Assembly (NCBI GenBank): GCA_024278275.1
Contig: JAJRTN010000050.1
Coordinates: 1-55,716, forward strand
Source: Candidatus Hydrogenedentota bacterium
GTDB taxonomy: Bacteria; Hydrogenedentota; Hydrogenedentia; Hydrogenedentales; JAJRTN01
DNA length: 55,716 bases
Direction: 5' to 3'
Part shown: positions 1 through 13,300 of the stretch, piece after piece
Numbering within the stretch: position 1 is the first letter of the stretch
How the letters are laid out: each line of letters begins with the position of its first letter
The notes under the pieces: generated by a model
The model's database searches: none
The model's input: the letters and a program-made list of their open reading frames with translations, nothing else
Told to the model about the DNA's origin: nothing
Translations under genes and position numbers: made by a program

Positions 1-464
1 CTTAACTTCCGTGGTAATTCCCTCACCCTCGCCCTCGCCTTCACCTTCACCCTCGCCTTCGCCCTCGCCCTCGCCTTCACCTTCGCCCTCGCCTTCACCA
101 TCGCCTTCACCCTCGCCTTCGCCCCCGCCCACAACAACGGTAATATCTTGCAAGGTCGTGTCGGAATCAACGGAAGTCGTTACGGTCAACGTGACCGAGA
201 ACGTACCGGCTTCCGTGTAAACGTGCACGGGGTTCCGGGCGCTGCTGGACTCACCGTCACCGAAGTTCCACGCCCAAAGGGAAATGGGGGCACTTCCCGG
301 CGACGACTCATCGGTGAACTGGACACTGAACGGGGCGGTGTCGTTGGTTTGAGCGAAGGAGAAAGCGGCCGTGGGCGGGATGACATTGGTCGGGGGGCAC
401 CCGGAAAGCATGCCGGAAAAGCCAACACGACGACCCCAATAAACCGAAACCCGATGAACCGCAT
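1..464 (-). CDS. PKD-domain lipoprotein with Gly-Glu linker, partial and frameshifted
   Basis: The gene starts at an ATG at 464 after an AGGAGT ribosome site and runs off the left edge. The first 16 codons give a signal peptide core (MRFIGFRFIGVVVLAF). The rest reads in another frame as LSGC (a lipobox), then a PKD-like domain with PTAAFSF, VQFTDESS, WNFGDG and TEAGTFSVTLTV, then a Gly-Glu repeat. Adding one T to the TTTT tract (417-420 on the plus strand) joins the signal peptide to LSGC in frame, so this is a 1-nt deletion in a homopolymer: a sequencing error, a real mutation or slippage. The product would be an outer-surface lipoprotein; what follows the linker is unseen. PKD identification is from the WNFGDG and FSVTLTV motifs. 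Without the frameshift fix, the only in-frame start is an ATG at 411 that lacks a signal peptide. Confidence 0.75.
22..126. repeat. Gly-Glu coding hexanucleotide repeat
   Basis: Degenerate 6-bp repeats (CTCGCC, TTCACC and variants) encode alternating Gly and Glu on the minus strand, within the PKD lipoprotein. The unit is a multiple of three, so changes in copy number alter linker length without changing frame. Confidence 0.9.
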
Positions 465-602
465 GACATTACTCCTTATATACTGATGTGCATGGCGAAG
501 GCGCGGCAGACATGGCGCGATGATCGGGGCCTCGCCTCGCTTGCGTCAGTCCCGTATGTGTTGGCTTCGCTTTTCCGGGCAGTCGCCCCGTGAACGGCTC
601 CA

Positions 603-4412
<3,810 letters not shown>

Positions 4413-4869
4413 AAAAAGCCCTCCCCTTTCCTGTCGAAAACACCCTATTTCCGGACACACATACACACGGCCATTACCAGGAATCCGCTTGCCATGCTGC
4501 ATCCATACAATAAACCAAAAAAGCAGGTCCGGAGCGGCAGAACCCCAAGAGCAGTATAGCGGAAGCCCGACAATTCGTCAAAAGGTGAAGCCTGGACCCC
4601 GGGGCTACCAGACCCGCGCGGCCGACACCAGGCGGCCCTCCTTGCGGGAACACATCGGTCATCCCGTGGAACATCCCCCTAGCCCGGAACCAGGTTTTCC
4701 TCCCCATGGAGTCCCGCGTTCCCTTTGTCAATGTTCAGACGTGGCGGGCCAAGGCTCACTCTACGGAACTTTGGTCTTGCCGGGACCATATAGCCGCCAT
4801 GCGGTTGCTGTGCCTGTTGGTTCCGGCCGCGCCGGGCTGGGGACAAGGATACCGGGAGCGGCCTCCGGG
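4413..4869. other. intergenic, 457 bp, no gene seen
   Basis: This lies between the M4 protease start and the stop of the GxGYxYP-family gene. Short ORFs on both strands lack ribosome sites and recognisable sequence. I see no clear terminator hairpin, tRNA or repeat. The protease promoter should lie here, but I cannot point to convincing -35/-10 boxes. Confidence 0.5.
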
Positions 4870-6612
4870 CTACTTCACGCCCCGTCCGGCCAGGTGGGCC
4901 TTCAGTTTACTGAAGAAGTCGTAAGGTCCGACCACTTCGAAATCAAGTTCGGGGTGCGTTTCCCGGAGGGTGTCCACCGCGCCGATAACGGTGGACGGGC
5001 TTACCCAGACGATTCGGAAAAAATAGAAGCCGGGATCGCCGGGCTTGCGTTGACGCATCACGCCATACATGGCCTCGGCGGTTTGTTCGGCACTGCTGTA
5101 GTTACAGGTGTGGTTCAGCAGCTCCGTAACGGGCATGCCTTTCCAGAGATGCGTTTTCGGCGGTTTACCGCCCGTGTGGTGCAGGTCCATGACGATGGTG
5201 GCGAGCCCGTCCGGCGCGAATTGGGCGAAGGCGTCCTTCACCGCGTCCGAAGGTTCGTCCCAGTCCAGGACCATGGGCGCCATGGTCATGTCCGCCATCT
5301 TGAAGAAGCGCCGGTTGTGCCTGGTGAACAGATCCAGGTATTGCGGCCTTACCCGGTTTGGATTCATGTAGCCCGCGGCACTCGCGTCGCTCTGTATGAC
5401 ATCGTTCGGCGTTGCCGTTTTGTACATGTGCTCAATGATGTCCGGGTAGGACTCAAGCAGATTCGGGTTCACGCCCCAGCACAAGGGGATTTCACCGCGT
5501 TTCGGGTCGTCCCAATGCTTGGGGAGGAAGTCGTAGAGCGGTTGGGCCGAGTCGTAGTCGGCCATGAGAAAGCACACGTAGCTTTTCGCCTCGACCTTCG
5601 TATCAGCCTTCGGCCGATGCTGTTTGAGCGGGGACAAAGGCGCCTGGTTGTGAAAGGACTGGTTGTAGCAGTCTCCGGCGACCGTGTTCTGGTAACAGTT
5701 ATAGGGCGAGATGAGCCAAACCGTTTCCCACTCGGTCGGGACGGGGTCGTGGGCGCTGGCGTGTCCGGGTATGTTGCTGTATTTCTGGAAAGGGAAGAAA
5801 CCAACGAGTTCGGTCATGTGAGCACCGGCCGATTGCTTCAGCAGTTCGGCGAGCATCATTTCGTAGGTGGCCTTGTCCGTACCCAGCGGCTGATCCGGGT
5901 CGTCGCCCGGTCTTTCATCACCCCAGGGCGAGAGGTCAAAGACGAAGGCGCGGCGCATGACCGGCCAGTCCCGCGTAACGACGTAGACAGTGTTGCCGCC
6001 GGCGCGCGTGTCGGCGGAATCTTCGTAGAGACAGACGAGCCGGGAGGTGCATTTCCCTTTGGCCAGGTATTCGCGAATAGCCCACCGGTAGGCATCGTTT
6101 TTCGCGCTGCCCGTTTCGCTGCCGTCGAATTTTCCGCGCAGGTCCATCGTGACGGGAATGCCCCACTTGCCCAGGTACCGGTCCGCCAGTTCGGGACTGA
6201 GCACGACGGCGTCTTCCACCCCGGCGATGGTGGTGGCCACGTTCGCCGTCGCGGGCACGGCGGGATCCCAGATGACCGTGCCCTTCAGCCGGTCGCCCGC
6301 CAGGGACGCCAGGTCGTCCAGCGAGGCGAGGGCCTTACGCTCCCTTCCGGCCAGCCAGTTGCCCGGTTTCGAGAAGAGGTCGAGCCAATAGGCGGGCCGT
6401 GCCGCCATGAGGTAAAGTCGCGGCCCGTCCCGATTGATCATGCCCTGGAGGGTGGCGGCGGCCATGGTGATATCGTAACGCTCCGGTCCGGTGCTGTCCG
6501 GCACGGCGAACGTGAACAAGGTTCTTTCCGAAGCATTCATGGTCGCACCTCTTTCTTCCGCCGTGGCGCACGTGGCGACGGCCAAGAGCAGGATGAAAAA
6601 CAGTCGCATCAT
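4870..6612 (-). CDS. exported GxGYxYP-family protein (putative glycoside hydrolase)
   Basis: About 580 aa. The ATG at 6612 follows GGAGAGG with 7 nt spacing and begins a signal peptide (MMRLFFILLLAVATCATA); the ORF upstream of it is spurious. The N-terminal part has LQGMINRDGPRLYL, typical of the GxGYxYP N-terminal domain (usually LQGxxNRxGPRxYL). The family's name-giving motif appears around residues 408-414 in degenerate form, AAGYMNP in place of GxGYxYP, with the central Gly, the Tyr and the final Pro kept. The C-terminus ends with VVGPYDFFSKLK, as in relatives that finish with a short alpha/beta element. The family is classed as putative glycoside hydrolase without a settled substrate. 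It lies in a minus-strand series with GH32, fitting a role in polysaccharide use, but that is inference. Confidence 0.8.
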   Translation of the reverse strand: MMRLFFILLLAVATCATAEERGATMNASERTLFTFAVPDSTGPERYDITMAAATLQGMINRDGPRLYLMAARPAYWLDLFSKPGNWLAGRERKALASLDDLASLAGDRLKGTVIWDPAVPATANVATTIAGVEDAVVLSPELADRYLGKWGIPVTMDLRGKFDGSETGSAKNDAYRWAIREYLAKGKCTSRLVCLYEDSADTRAGGNTVYVVTRDWPVMRRAFVFDLSPWGDERPGDDPDQPLGTDKATYEMMLAELLKQSAGAHMTELVGFFPFQKYSNIPGHASAHDPVPTEWETVWLISPYNCYQNTVAGDCYNQSFHNQAPLSPLKQHRPKADTKVEAKSYVCFLMADYDSAQPLYDFLPKHWDDPKRGEIPLCWGVNPNLLESYPDIIEHMYKTATPNDVIQSDASAAGYMNPNRVRPQYLDLFTRHNRRFFKMADMTMAPMVLDWDEPSDAVKDAFAQFAPDGLATIVMDLHHTGGKPPKTHLWKGMPVTELLNHTCNYSSAEQTAEAMYGVMRQRKPGDPGFYFFRIVWVSPSTVIGAVDTLRETHPELDFEVVGPYDFFSKLKAHLAGRGVK

Positions 6613-6774
6613 AATTGTGCCTCTCCATTCCGCCGGGAGGCCCTGGCCCACCGGCCCGCGTTTCCGGGTTTCCTGTATCACCGTGACAATCCGGCTTGGG
6701 GGAGGCGCCTCCGCCCCGGAAAGACCGTCATCCCCGCTTCCGCGACGATGGCGGCTTGGCCGGAAGGGGACCGA

Positions 6775-7869
6775 TCAGTCCTCCGATTCATCGTGAAGAT
6801 CCGACGCCTCCATCTCGGCTTCCATTTCGGCCTCGCAGATATCGCAAAACTCGTGGGTCATGTAGTGCTGGGCGAAGCCCTTTCCGATGAGCCGGGTATT
6901 GACGGAATCTTCGGGGAAAATCGTGTTCCGCAGCAACTCGTAGCAGGCCCGGGGCGTGTAGTGGGGACACACGCTGAGGGCCACGCCGATAAGGGCCATC
7001 TGGGCCAGCAGGTTCTTCAGCAGGATCTCCACGTTTTCATCGGACAAGGCCTCCGACGGCGGGAGATTGTCCATGTCGGCCAGGACATGGAAGAAAGGCT
7101 CGCCCTCCCTTTCCCGGGGCTCGCAGTTTTCCCGGGCCGGGTCATCGGGGCAGGCCTCGGCGCCGTCGTCCCGCAAGGCGCGGTCGATGGCGTCGGCCTC
7201 GGCGTCGAACATTCGCTGCAAATCTTCCGGCAGGGCCGCGTCGAAGCCTTCCTCGCCCTCGGGGCGGGAATCGGAGGTCCACTCCTCGAACTGGCAGTCG
7301 TCCCCCTCGCCCCGGGTAACGGTGATGCCCGGGCCCGCCGTGGCGTCGCCCAGGATACACGCCGGGGGAAGGGCCAGGTTGGGGATGGGGATCCATTCCC
7401 CCGCGTCTCCTTCGTCGATGGGCTCCCGGATGCACTCCTCCACGAGGGCGCCTGTCAATTCAAACAGTACGCGGCCGTTCTGGCTGAACCATTCGAGATA
7501 AACGTGGCGGGTCCACTTGGTGGGGGGCGGCTCCCCCAGACGGGCGCGTTGCAGAAACTCCGTGACGGAGCAGGGCAGGGCGCGCACCCATCCCTGGGTG
7601 GTCATGGCGCCCGTCGCTCCCACCTGCCGAATGGCAAGACGCTCGTAGTCCTCCCTGGGAATCGGGGTGGGGGGCATGCCCTCCCCGCCGGGCTCGAAGC
7701 GGAAGTGCTTGCCGCGCAGGTCGGCGTCGCAATTGCCCGTGAGTTCGATATGGAGGGGCAGGTCCTCGCCGGGAGTCTCTCCGCGAAGCACGAGATAACC
7801 GTGGGTCGAGTAGTTGTCGATGTTGCGCAGTTCACCGTAGACAAGATGTTCACCCAATCGCATCGCCAT
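6775..7869 (-). CDS. conserved-looking hypothetical protein, acidic, cytoplasmic
   Basis: About 364 aa, not recognised. The start is the ATG at 7869 (MAMRLGEHLVYGELRN), 7 nt after GGGAGAAG; an upstream in-frame start has no ribosome site. No signal peptide or membrane segment is visible, which sets it apart from the exported proteins around it. The N-terminal third looks beta-rich (YSTHGYLVLRGETPGEDLPL), the middle is acidic and low in complexity (about residues 190-260), and the C-terminal third is helical, with Cys-containing segments (ALSVCPHYTPRACYELL and EFCDICEAE) and a very acidic end. The paired Cys might bind metal, but no known finger pattern is complete. It sits 72 bp after the GH32 gene and may be cotranscribed. 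Confidence 0.7.
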   Translation of the reverse strand: MAMRLGEHLVYGELRNIDNYSTHGYLVLRGETPGEDLPLHIELTGNCDADLRGKHFRFEPGGEGMPPTPIPREDYERLAIRQVGATGAMTTQGWVRALPCSVTEFLQRARLGEPPPTKWTRHVYLEWFSQNGRVLFELTGALVEECIREPIDEGDAGEWIPIPNLALPPACILGDATAGPGITVTRGEGDDCQFEEWTSDSRPEGEEGFDAALPEDLQRMFDAEADAIDRALRDDGAEACPDDPARENCEPREREGEPFFHVLADMDNLPPSEALSDENVEILLKNLLAQMALIGVALSVCPHYTPRACYELLRNTIFPEDSVNTRLIGKGFAQHYMTHEFCDICEAEMEAEMEASDLHDESED

Positions 7870-7941
7870 GATACTTCTCCCGCCGTCGGCCATGTCTTAC
7901 CACGGGTCCGATGGTATCGGGCGGCCCCGGTCGAGGGCAAA

Positions 7942-9465
7942 TCAGGGCTCCCGCCAGATGCCGCCCATTTCCCACACGTCCAGCGAAAGAACGCGGGCCG
8001 TGCCTCCCCCGGCGTGAAAGCGGAGCCCCGTGTCTCGGGGCCCCTGGCCGGTTTGGGCGGTCATGACTTCCCGCCCGTTGAGGTAGACCTCGATGATCTT
8101 CCGGTCGAGAAAGACCTGCAACCGTAGTTCCCGCTCGTCTTCCAGGAGACGGAAAGGCGCCTCGCGACCGCCGACGCGGAAGAGCCCCTCCGCCCGGTTG
8201 AAACGAATGGGAACGGCCGACGTGCCGCCGGGGCCGCACCGCACGTCCAGCCCCACCTCGGTGGCACCACCCGGGTCAATGCGGACGAGGATCTCCAGGC
8301 ACGCCCCGGCCGCGCCCTCGGGAAAGGCCACGGCGGGGCCGTCGAGGACAAGGTCCTCGTCGTGCCACGCCCGACCGCGCAGGGCGGCGAGTTCCGGAAC
8401 GGGCGCCACGCCCAGGCGTCCGTCGGGACGAAGGGTTAATTCGCGGAGCAGGCTTTGCGCGCCGAACCAGGGATGGCCCGCGGAACCGGCCACGCCGATA
8501 CAGCCCCACATGAGCCGCCGTCCCCGGTCATCGGCAAAGCTGTTGGGAGCGTAGTAGTTGCCATGGCCGCCCAGGTCCAGGGTGCGCCAGGGGCCCGGGA
8601 TGAAGCGGTGGTCCACGTAGTCCCCCACGGAATAGATGACATCGCCCCGCAGGGCGGGGGCACTGTGAAGAAGGGGAGAGATGACCAGCACATACTTGTC
8701 GCCGAGGGGAAAGAAATTGGGGCATTCCCACTGCATGGCGTCCGGGTCGGCGCCGGTGCAGAGCGGGTGCAGGTAGGTCCAGTTGCGCAGGTCCGGCGAG
8801 TGGTGGAGCAGCACCGTTCCACCCACCCCGTCAATGGCCGAACCGACGATCATGTACCAGCCGTCGTCTTCGCGCCAGACAAAGGGATCGCGGAACCCGT
8901 CGCGAAGCCCCTCAATCTCCGGCGGCGCGGGAACCACGGGGTTACCCGCGTATTTTTCCCACGTACGCATCCCGTCCCGGCTCGTGGCGATGCTCTGCGC
9001 CTGGGGCGGCACGCTGGTGTAGACGATGGTGGGGACGCCGTCCTGGATGACGCACGATCCGGACGCGCAGGCCGCGGCGTCATAGGTGCCCGGCACGGGC
9101 ATCAGGGCAATGGGCCAGTGCTTCCAATACACCAGGTCCTCGCTCACGAGGTGCCCCCAGCCCGGCCGCATCTCGTCCGTGGCCTGGTAATAGGGAAAGA
9201 ACTGGTACATGAGGTGGTACCGCCCCTCGAACACCACCGGACCATTGGGGTCGCCCATGAGGCCGACCGGGGCCGTAAGGTGGTACCGGGGCCGGGCGGG
9301 GTCCCGCGCGACATGGGCCGCGGCCGTGTCAATACGCGCGGTCGCCCGGGCCCGTTCCGCCCCATGGGCGCGGGGGAGCGTGGCGTCGGTTTCCGCCGCG
9401 CCCGACGTCATGAGGAGCATGCCCGGAATCAGCATGAAGAGACCCTTTCTCGGGAACGGAATCAT
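7942..9465 (-). CDS. exported glycoside hydrolase family 32 (fructan/sucrose-type beta-fructosidase)
   Basis: 507 aa, ATG at 9465 after AAGGCGG, with a signal peptide (MLIPGMLLMTSGAAETDA) within the first 30 residues. All three GH32 catalytic blocks are present: LMGDPNG (nucleophile Asp, near residue 72), GFRDPFVW (transition-state Asp) and QWECPNFF (acid/base Glu). The C-terminal 150 residues fit the GH32 beta-sandwich (RELRLQVFLDRKIIEVYLN). The usual WMNDPNG reads LMGDPNG here, so the conserved Trp and Asn are replaced by Leu and Gly. That may alter substrate preference; family members include invertase, levanase and inulinase, and the exact substrate cannot be read from sequence. Expected role: release of fructose from an external glycan. 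Neighbours are exported proteins in the same orientation. Confidence 0.93.
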   Translation of the reverse strand: MIPFPRKGLFMLIPGMLLMTSGAAETDATLPRAHGAERARATARIDTAAAHVARDPARPRYHLTAPVGLMGDPNGPVVFEGRYHLMYQFFPYYQATDEMRPGWGHLVSEDLVYWKHWPIALMPVPGTYDAAACASGSCVIQDGVPTIVYTSVPPQAQSIATSRDGMRTWEKYAGNPVVPAPPEIEGLRDGFRDPFVWREDDGWYMIVGSAIDGVGGTVLLHHSPDLRNWTYLHPLCTGADPDAMQWECPNFFPLGDKYVLVISPLLHSAPALRGDVIYSVGDYVDHRFIPGPWRTLDLGGHGNYYAPNSFADDRGRRLMWGCIGVAGSAGHPWFGAQSLLRELTLRPDGRLGVAPVPELAALRGRAWHDEDLVLDGPAVAFPEGAAGACLEILVRIDPGGATEVGLDVRCGPGGTSAVPIRFNRAEGLFRVGGREAPFRLLEDERELRLQVFLDRKIIEVYLNGREVMTAQTGQGPRDTGLRFHAGGGTARVLSLDVWEMGGIWREP

Positions 9466-9633
9466 GGTTCATCCGCCTTGTCGCCCCCCGCCTTGCCGGG
9501 AGTCGAAGCAAACTGCATCATACGCGGACCCCGAACAACCGGGACAAGCCCGTGGCAACGCGGTCCTTGCGGAATCGCGTGTATCTTTCCGACGCCCACC
9601 CGGTCTCCCCTCCCGGGAACCGTCGCGCCTCCC

Positions 9634-10392
9634 CTATCCCGTGCCAAGGCAATAGCCGTCTTCCGAAGGGAGGTCGGGGCAGAAAACAACGCCGGGGCTG
9701 TTCAACATCTGAATCGTGCGCAGCACTTCGCGCAGGGAAATGGACCAGTCTTGTGGCGCGTAGTCGCTATCGTGGGGGGGGCAGTCCTCCGTTCCCTCCG
9801 TGCCGGGGACATAGCCGTCTTCGCTGTCCGCGGCGCAACGGTAGGCCCCCTGGTTGTAGATCTGGATCACCCGGAGCGCTTCGGACAACTCGATGGTGCC
9901 GCTGGCGTTGGTGTCGGCGCTGTGGAAGGGGCCCGCCCCGGCCCAGGGCAGCAGGGTCGCCATGGGTGCGGTGCGGTGCTCGCCCGTTTCCAGGGTGCGG
10001 ATGATCCCCTGGCCGGAAAGGATGCGGTCGCCTTCCGACGCGGCGTCCGCGCGGACGCGGTAGGTGAAGGTCACGGGAAATGAAGGAGCCGGGATCCAGG
10101 CGAACTCGTCAAGGAGCCCGGTACGCCCCGGGGCGGGAAACACATCGGGCGTATTCCCTCCCACGATGGAATCGAAGGACCAGCCCGAAGGAAGCGTCTC
10201 TTCCAGCCCCAGCACGGTGGGCGTTTCGTCGGAAACGAGGGTCAGCGTCACCTCGATGTCGAGGGTTTCGCCCGAGACATAGGGTGCCGCTACGTTCCGA
10301 TGTAGGTTGAAATCGACTTCGGCCGTCGCGAGCGGCGCCGCCAGTGCCAGCAAAAGGGCAAGCCGTGACATGCGGTGGATGGGGCTATACAT
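9634..10392 (-). CDS. secreted dockerin-like / paired EF-hand-type repeat protein
   Basis: 252 aa. The start is the ATG at 10392, 7 nt after GGAAGGA; it overlaps the stop of the preceding giant repeat gene (TAG at 10385-10387) by 8 bp, which suggests translational coupling. Signal peptide MYSPIHRMSRLALLLALAAPLATA is followed by an Ig-like beta domain (LEETLPSGWSF, FPVTFTYRV). Two C-terminal repeats follow: HSADTNASGTIELSEALRV...SEDGYVPG and HDSDYAPQDWSISLREVLRT...SEDGYCLG. The first has a D-x-N-x-S-G-x-I calcium-loop pattern like type I dockerins. The same architecture recurs in the protein at 22142-23725, so the two probably share a partner or assembly role. No cohesin is visible in this window. 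Confidence 0.85.
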   Translation of the reverse strand: MYSPIHRMSRLALLLALAAPLATAEVDFNLHRNVAAPYVSGETLDIEVTLTLVSDETPTVLGLEETLPSGWSFDSIVGGNTPDVFPAPGRTGLLDEFAWIPAPSFPVTFTYRVRADAASEGDRILSGQGIIRTLETGEHRTAPMATLLPWAGAGPFHSADTNASGTIELSEALRVIQIYNQGAYRCAADSEDGYVPGTEGTEDCPPHDSDYAPQDWSISLREVLRTIQMLNSPGVVFCPDLPSEDGYCLGTG

Positions 10393-13300
10393 GTCGATCC
10401 TTCCCTTCCCCTGCCTGGTGGCCACGCCGCATGCGTCGCCCGATTTCCATCATAACGCCCACGCAGACCAGCAGCAAGAGCGCATCGCCGGCGAAGGGGA
10501 AAGATGCCGCCGCGTCCACGGAGGGCGCTCCATCTTCCAGGCGCACCACACCGCCGTGACGCACCAGGATGCCCAGGTAGGTGACGCTGTCCTCTTCCAG
10601 CACCAGCAGACTGTCCTCGGCCAGCCAGCCGATGACATCCTCCGCGTGGAACCAGCCGGACAGTCCGGCCTCGTCCAGGTAATATGCAATCGTGGCGTAA
10701 CCGGCGTCGAGATCCCCGGGCAGGGGCAGCCAAACACGACGGGGCGCGTCGTACAGTTCGTCGGGCGCGATGGCGTAGGTCCGGCCTTCGTCGAGTACGC
10801 GCGGCACGGCGCCCTCGGCCTGGTCTTTCCCGTAGGCCGGCTGCGCCACGGGCGTACCCGGCAGGGGATCGCCGGTCACCTCGAAGGTGAAGGCAACGGG
10901 CCCCACCGGCGTCCCGGTCACGGTTTGGGCACCGGCGGTCATGGTGACCACGGCGCCCACGGGCCAGGGGGATTCGGGCCGGTATACCACCCAGCCGTCG
11001 GTGCCGGCATCATCGACGGGCCGGAACGTGTGGGCCGCCATGACGCCGCCGGCCCATGCCACCTCACCCCATGCGGTGCCGGGATCGATGGCGTCGTCCG
11101 CCGTGAGACGCACGGCCAGGGTGGAACCCGGCCGGGCGATGCGCGTACCGTCCTCGTTTCGGGCGGCGGGCAGGGCGGGTACATAGGCCTTGCCGGCTTC
11201 CACGACACGGGCGTCGGCGGGCTCGCTGGCGCCACAGTCGTTGTAGGCGATGACCCAGTAGTGATACCGGGCGAGGTTGTGTTGAAGGGCGTTGCAGCCG
11301 CCCAGCAGTCCGTCGTAGGCGGTGGAAAGGTCCAACACGGTACCGTCGGTCACGGTGGCCAACAGGGTTTCCGTCGCGGCGTCGCTGTGAACTTCGTAGT
11401 ACACTGCGTTGGCGGCGGGTTCCCAGGAGACACGCAGCAGGGACCGGGCGGCCATGTCTTGGATGCGCGGGTCGCCCGGCGGATCGGGCAGGGTACAGGC
11501 GGCCTGGGTCACGGCAATGTCGATGGGCAGGCCCGTACCGCCGGGCGCCTCGATGCGGAGGATCCCCTCGCGCGGGGAAAGGGCGAGATGGCGGTCGTAG
11601 GCCACCTCGATCACGCCATCGTCGGTGCCCGAGGCGCCTTGGGTCACGCGCAGCCAGTCCGCCCCCACGCTGATGGACGCCGTCCAATCCAGCGAAGCAT
11701 TGCCCTCGTGGGTCAGGGTGACGGTAAAGACACCGGCGTTCTCGTCCACCGCGACGGCGGCCGATGACGGCAGCAAGGTCGCATCGGGGTTGTCCGGATC
11801 GTAGGGATCGCCGTTGATCCCGGTTTCGGTGGCATCGCTCACCCCGTCGCCGTCCGAGTCCTCGTCCAGGTAGTTGGGCACGCCGTCCCCATCGGTATCG
11901 GCGCCGGTCTCCTCCAGGTCGAGGAGGCCGTCGCCGTCCTGGTCGAGAGCGGGATCGTAGGACACGGCGTGCGCTTCCCCGGCGGTCACGTCGTCCTCAA
12001 GGGTCTGCCAGGAATCCCAAAGGGTTCCGCCCGGAATCGTGGGGATGAGGGTGCCCGCGCCGGTGGCGGTCGCTTCGACCCGGTAGGTGCGCGGCCCGAG
12101 CTGGGTGACCGTGAAGACCGCGCCGGGCGCGGAGCCTTCGTTGACAAGCACCGCTTCTTCAAGACCGCGCACGATCTCGCTCGACTGGATGGTGAAACGC
12201 ACGGGCAGGAAGGCCGTCAGCGCGGGCTGGACCTCGGGCCGCGTCAGGGTGACCTCCAGGGCGGGGCTGAGGGGAACCCGCTCGACGGCGCCGATATCGA
12301 CAAGGCCGCGCTGGATCCTGGGGAATCCCGCGCCGCGCTGGTCCGTGGCGAGGCCGTCGGTATGGGCGTTGTCGCCCCCGTTGATGATGGGGCTGAAACG
12401 GGGCAGCAGGTGGGTTCGCGTGGGGCCGCCGTTATCCCCCAGCTCGGGATCGACCACGAGAGCCAGGTCGGTGATGTCCAGGTCGGCCAGGAGAAGGTCG
12501 GTCGCGCCGAAGCCGCTCCCCCCCTCGCTCGTGCCGAGGAAGTTGTGTCCGTCACCGGTGAAAAGGCCGGACACGTCGGGCCGCCAGGGATCGCCACTGC
12601 TCGTGGCGAGATCCAGGTTGCCCGCGACGAGGGTGTTCTGAAGTTCCACGGCCGCCGCGCCGTCCAACACGAAGATACCACCCCCGTTCTTGTTGCCCCC
12701 GGCTCCGTCACCCTGACCCGCCACGTTCCGGATGACCGTGCAGTTGCGCAGGAGAACGGTGTCCACGGCGCCCTGGTAGAGGCCGCCGCCGCTGTCCTCG
12801 GCCGTATTGCCCGAGAGGGTGGCGTTGGTGAGGGTCGTGGGACCGAGGCTCATGATCCCACCGCCCAGGGCGGCATAATTCCCGGAGAGGGTGCTCCGGC
12901 TCACGATGAGCCCCGACCGGCCCAGGGTGAGCACCGCCCCGCCCCGGGCCGCGGCCCGGTTGCCCGCGAGGGTGCAGTCCACGAGGGTCAAGGCGCCCGT
13001 GTTCTGAATCGCGCCGCCTTCCAGGGCCACATTGCCCAGCAGCAGGCAGTCCTCCAGCACAAGGCGCTCGGCGTTTCGGATCGCGCCGCCCGCGGCCCCG
13101 GCCCCCGGATCGCCATCGACCAGTGTCAGGTGACGGAGGGTCACGTCGAGGTCGGCGGTGAAATCACCGTCATCAATGGTGAAAACGCGCGATTCCAGCC
13201 CGCCGCTGATGCTTACCGGGCGGTCCTCGGGGCCGATCACCGTGATGTCGCGGTCGATAACCAGGGAACCCCGCTCGGGATTGAGGGTGAGCGTGCCCGC

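Noticed and set aside
4474-4924. Small ORFs in the 4413-4869 gap, including one with a signal-like MRLLCLLVPAAPGWG
   Set aside because: No ribosome site, overlap with the end of the GxGYxYP gene, and no plausible mature domain.
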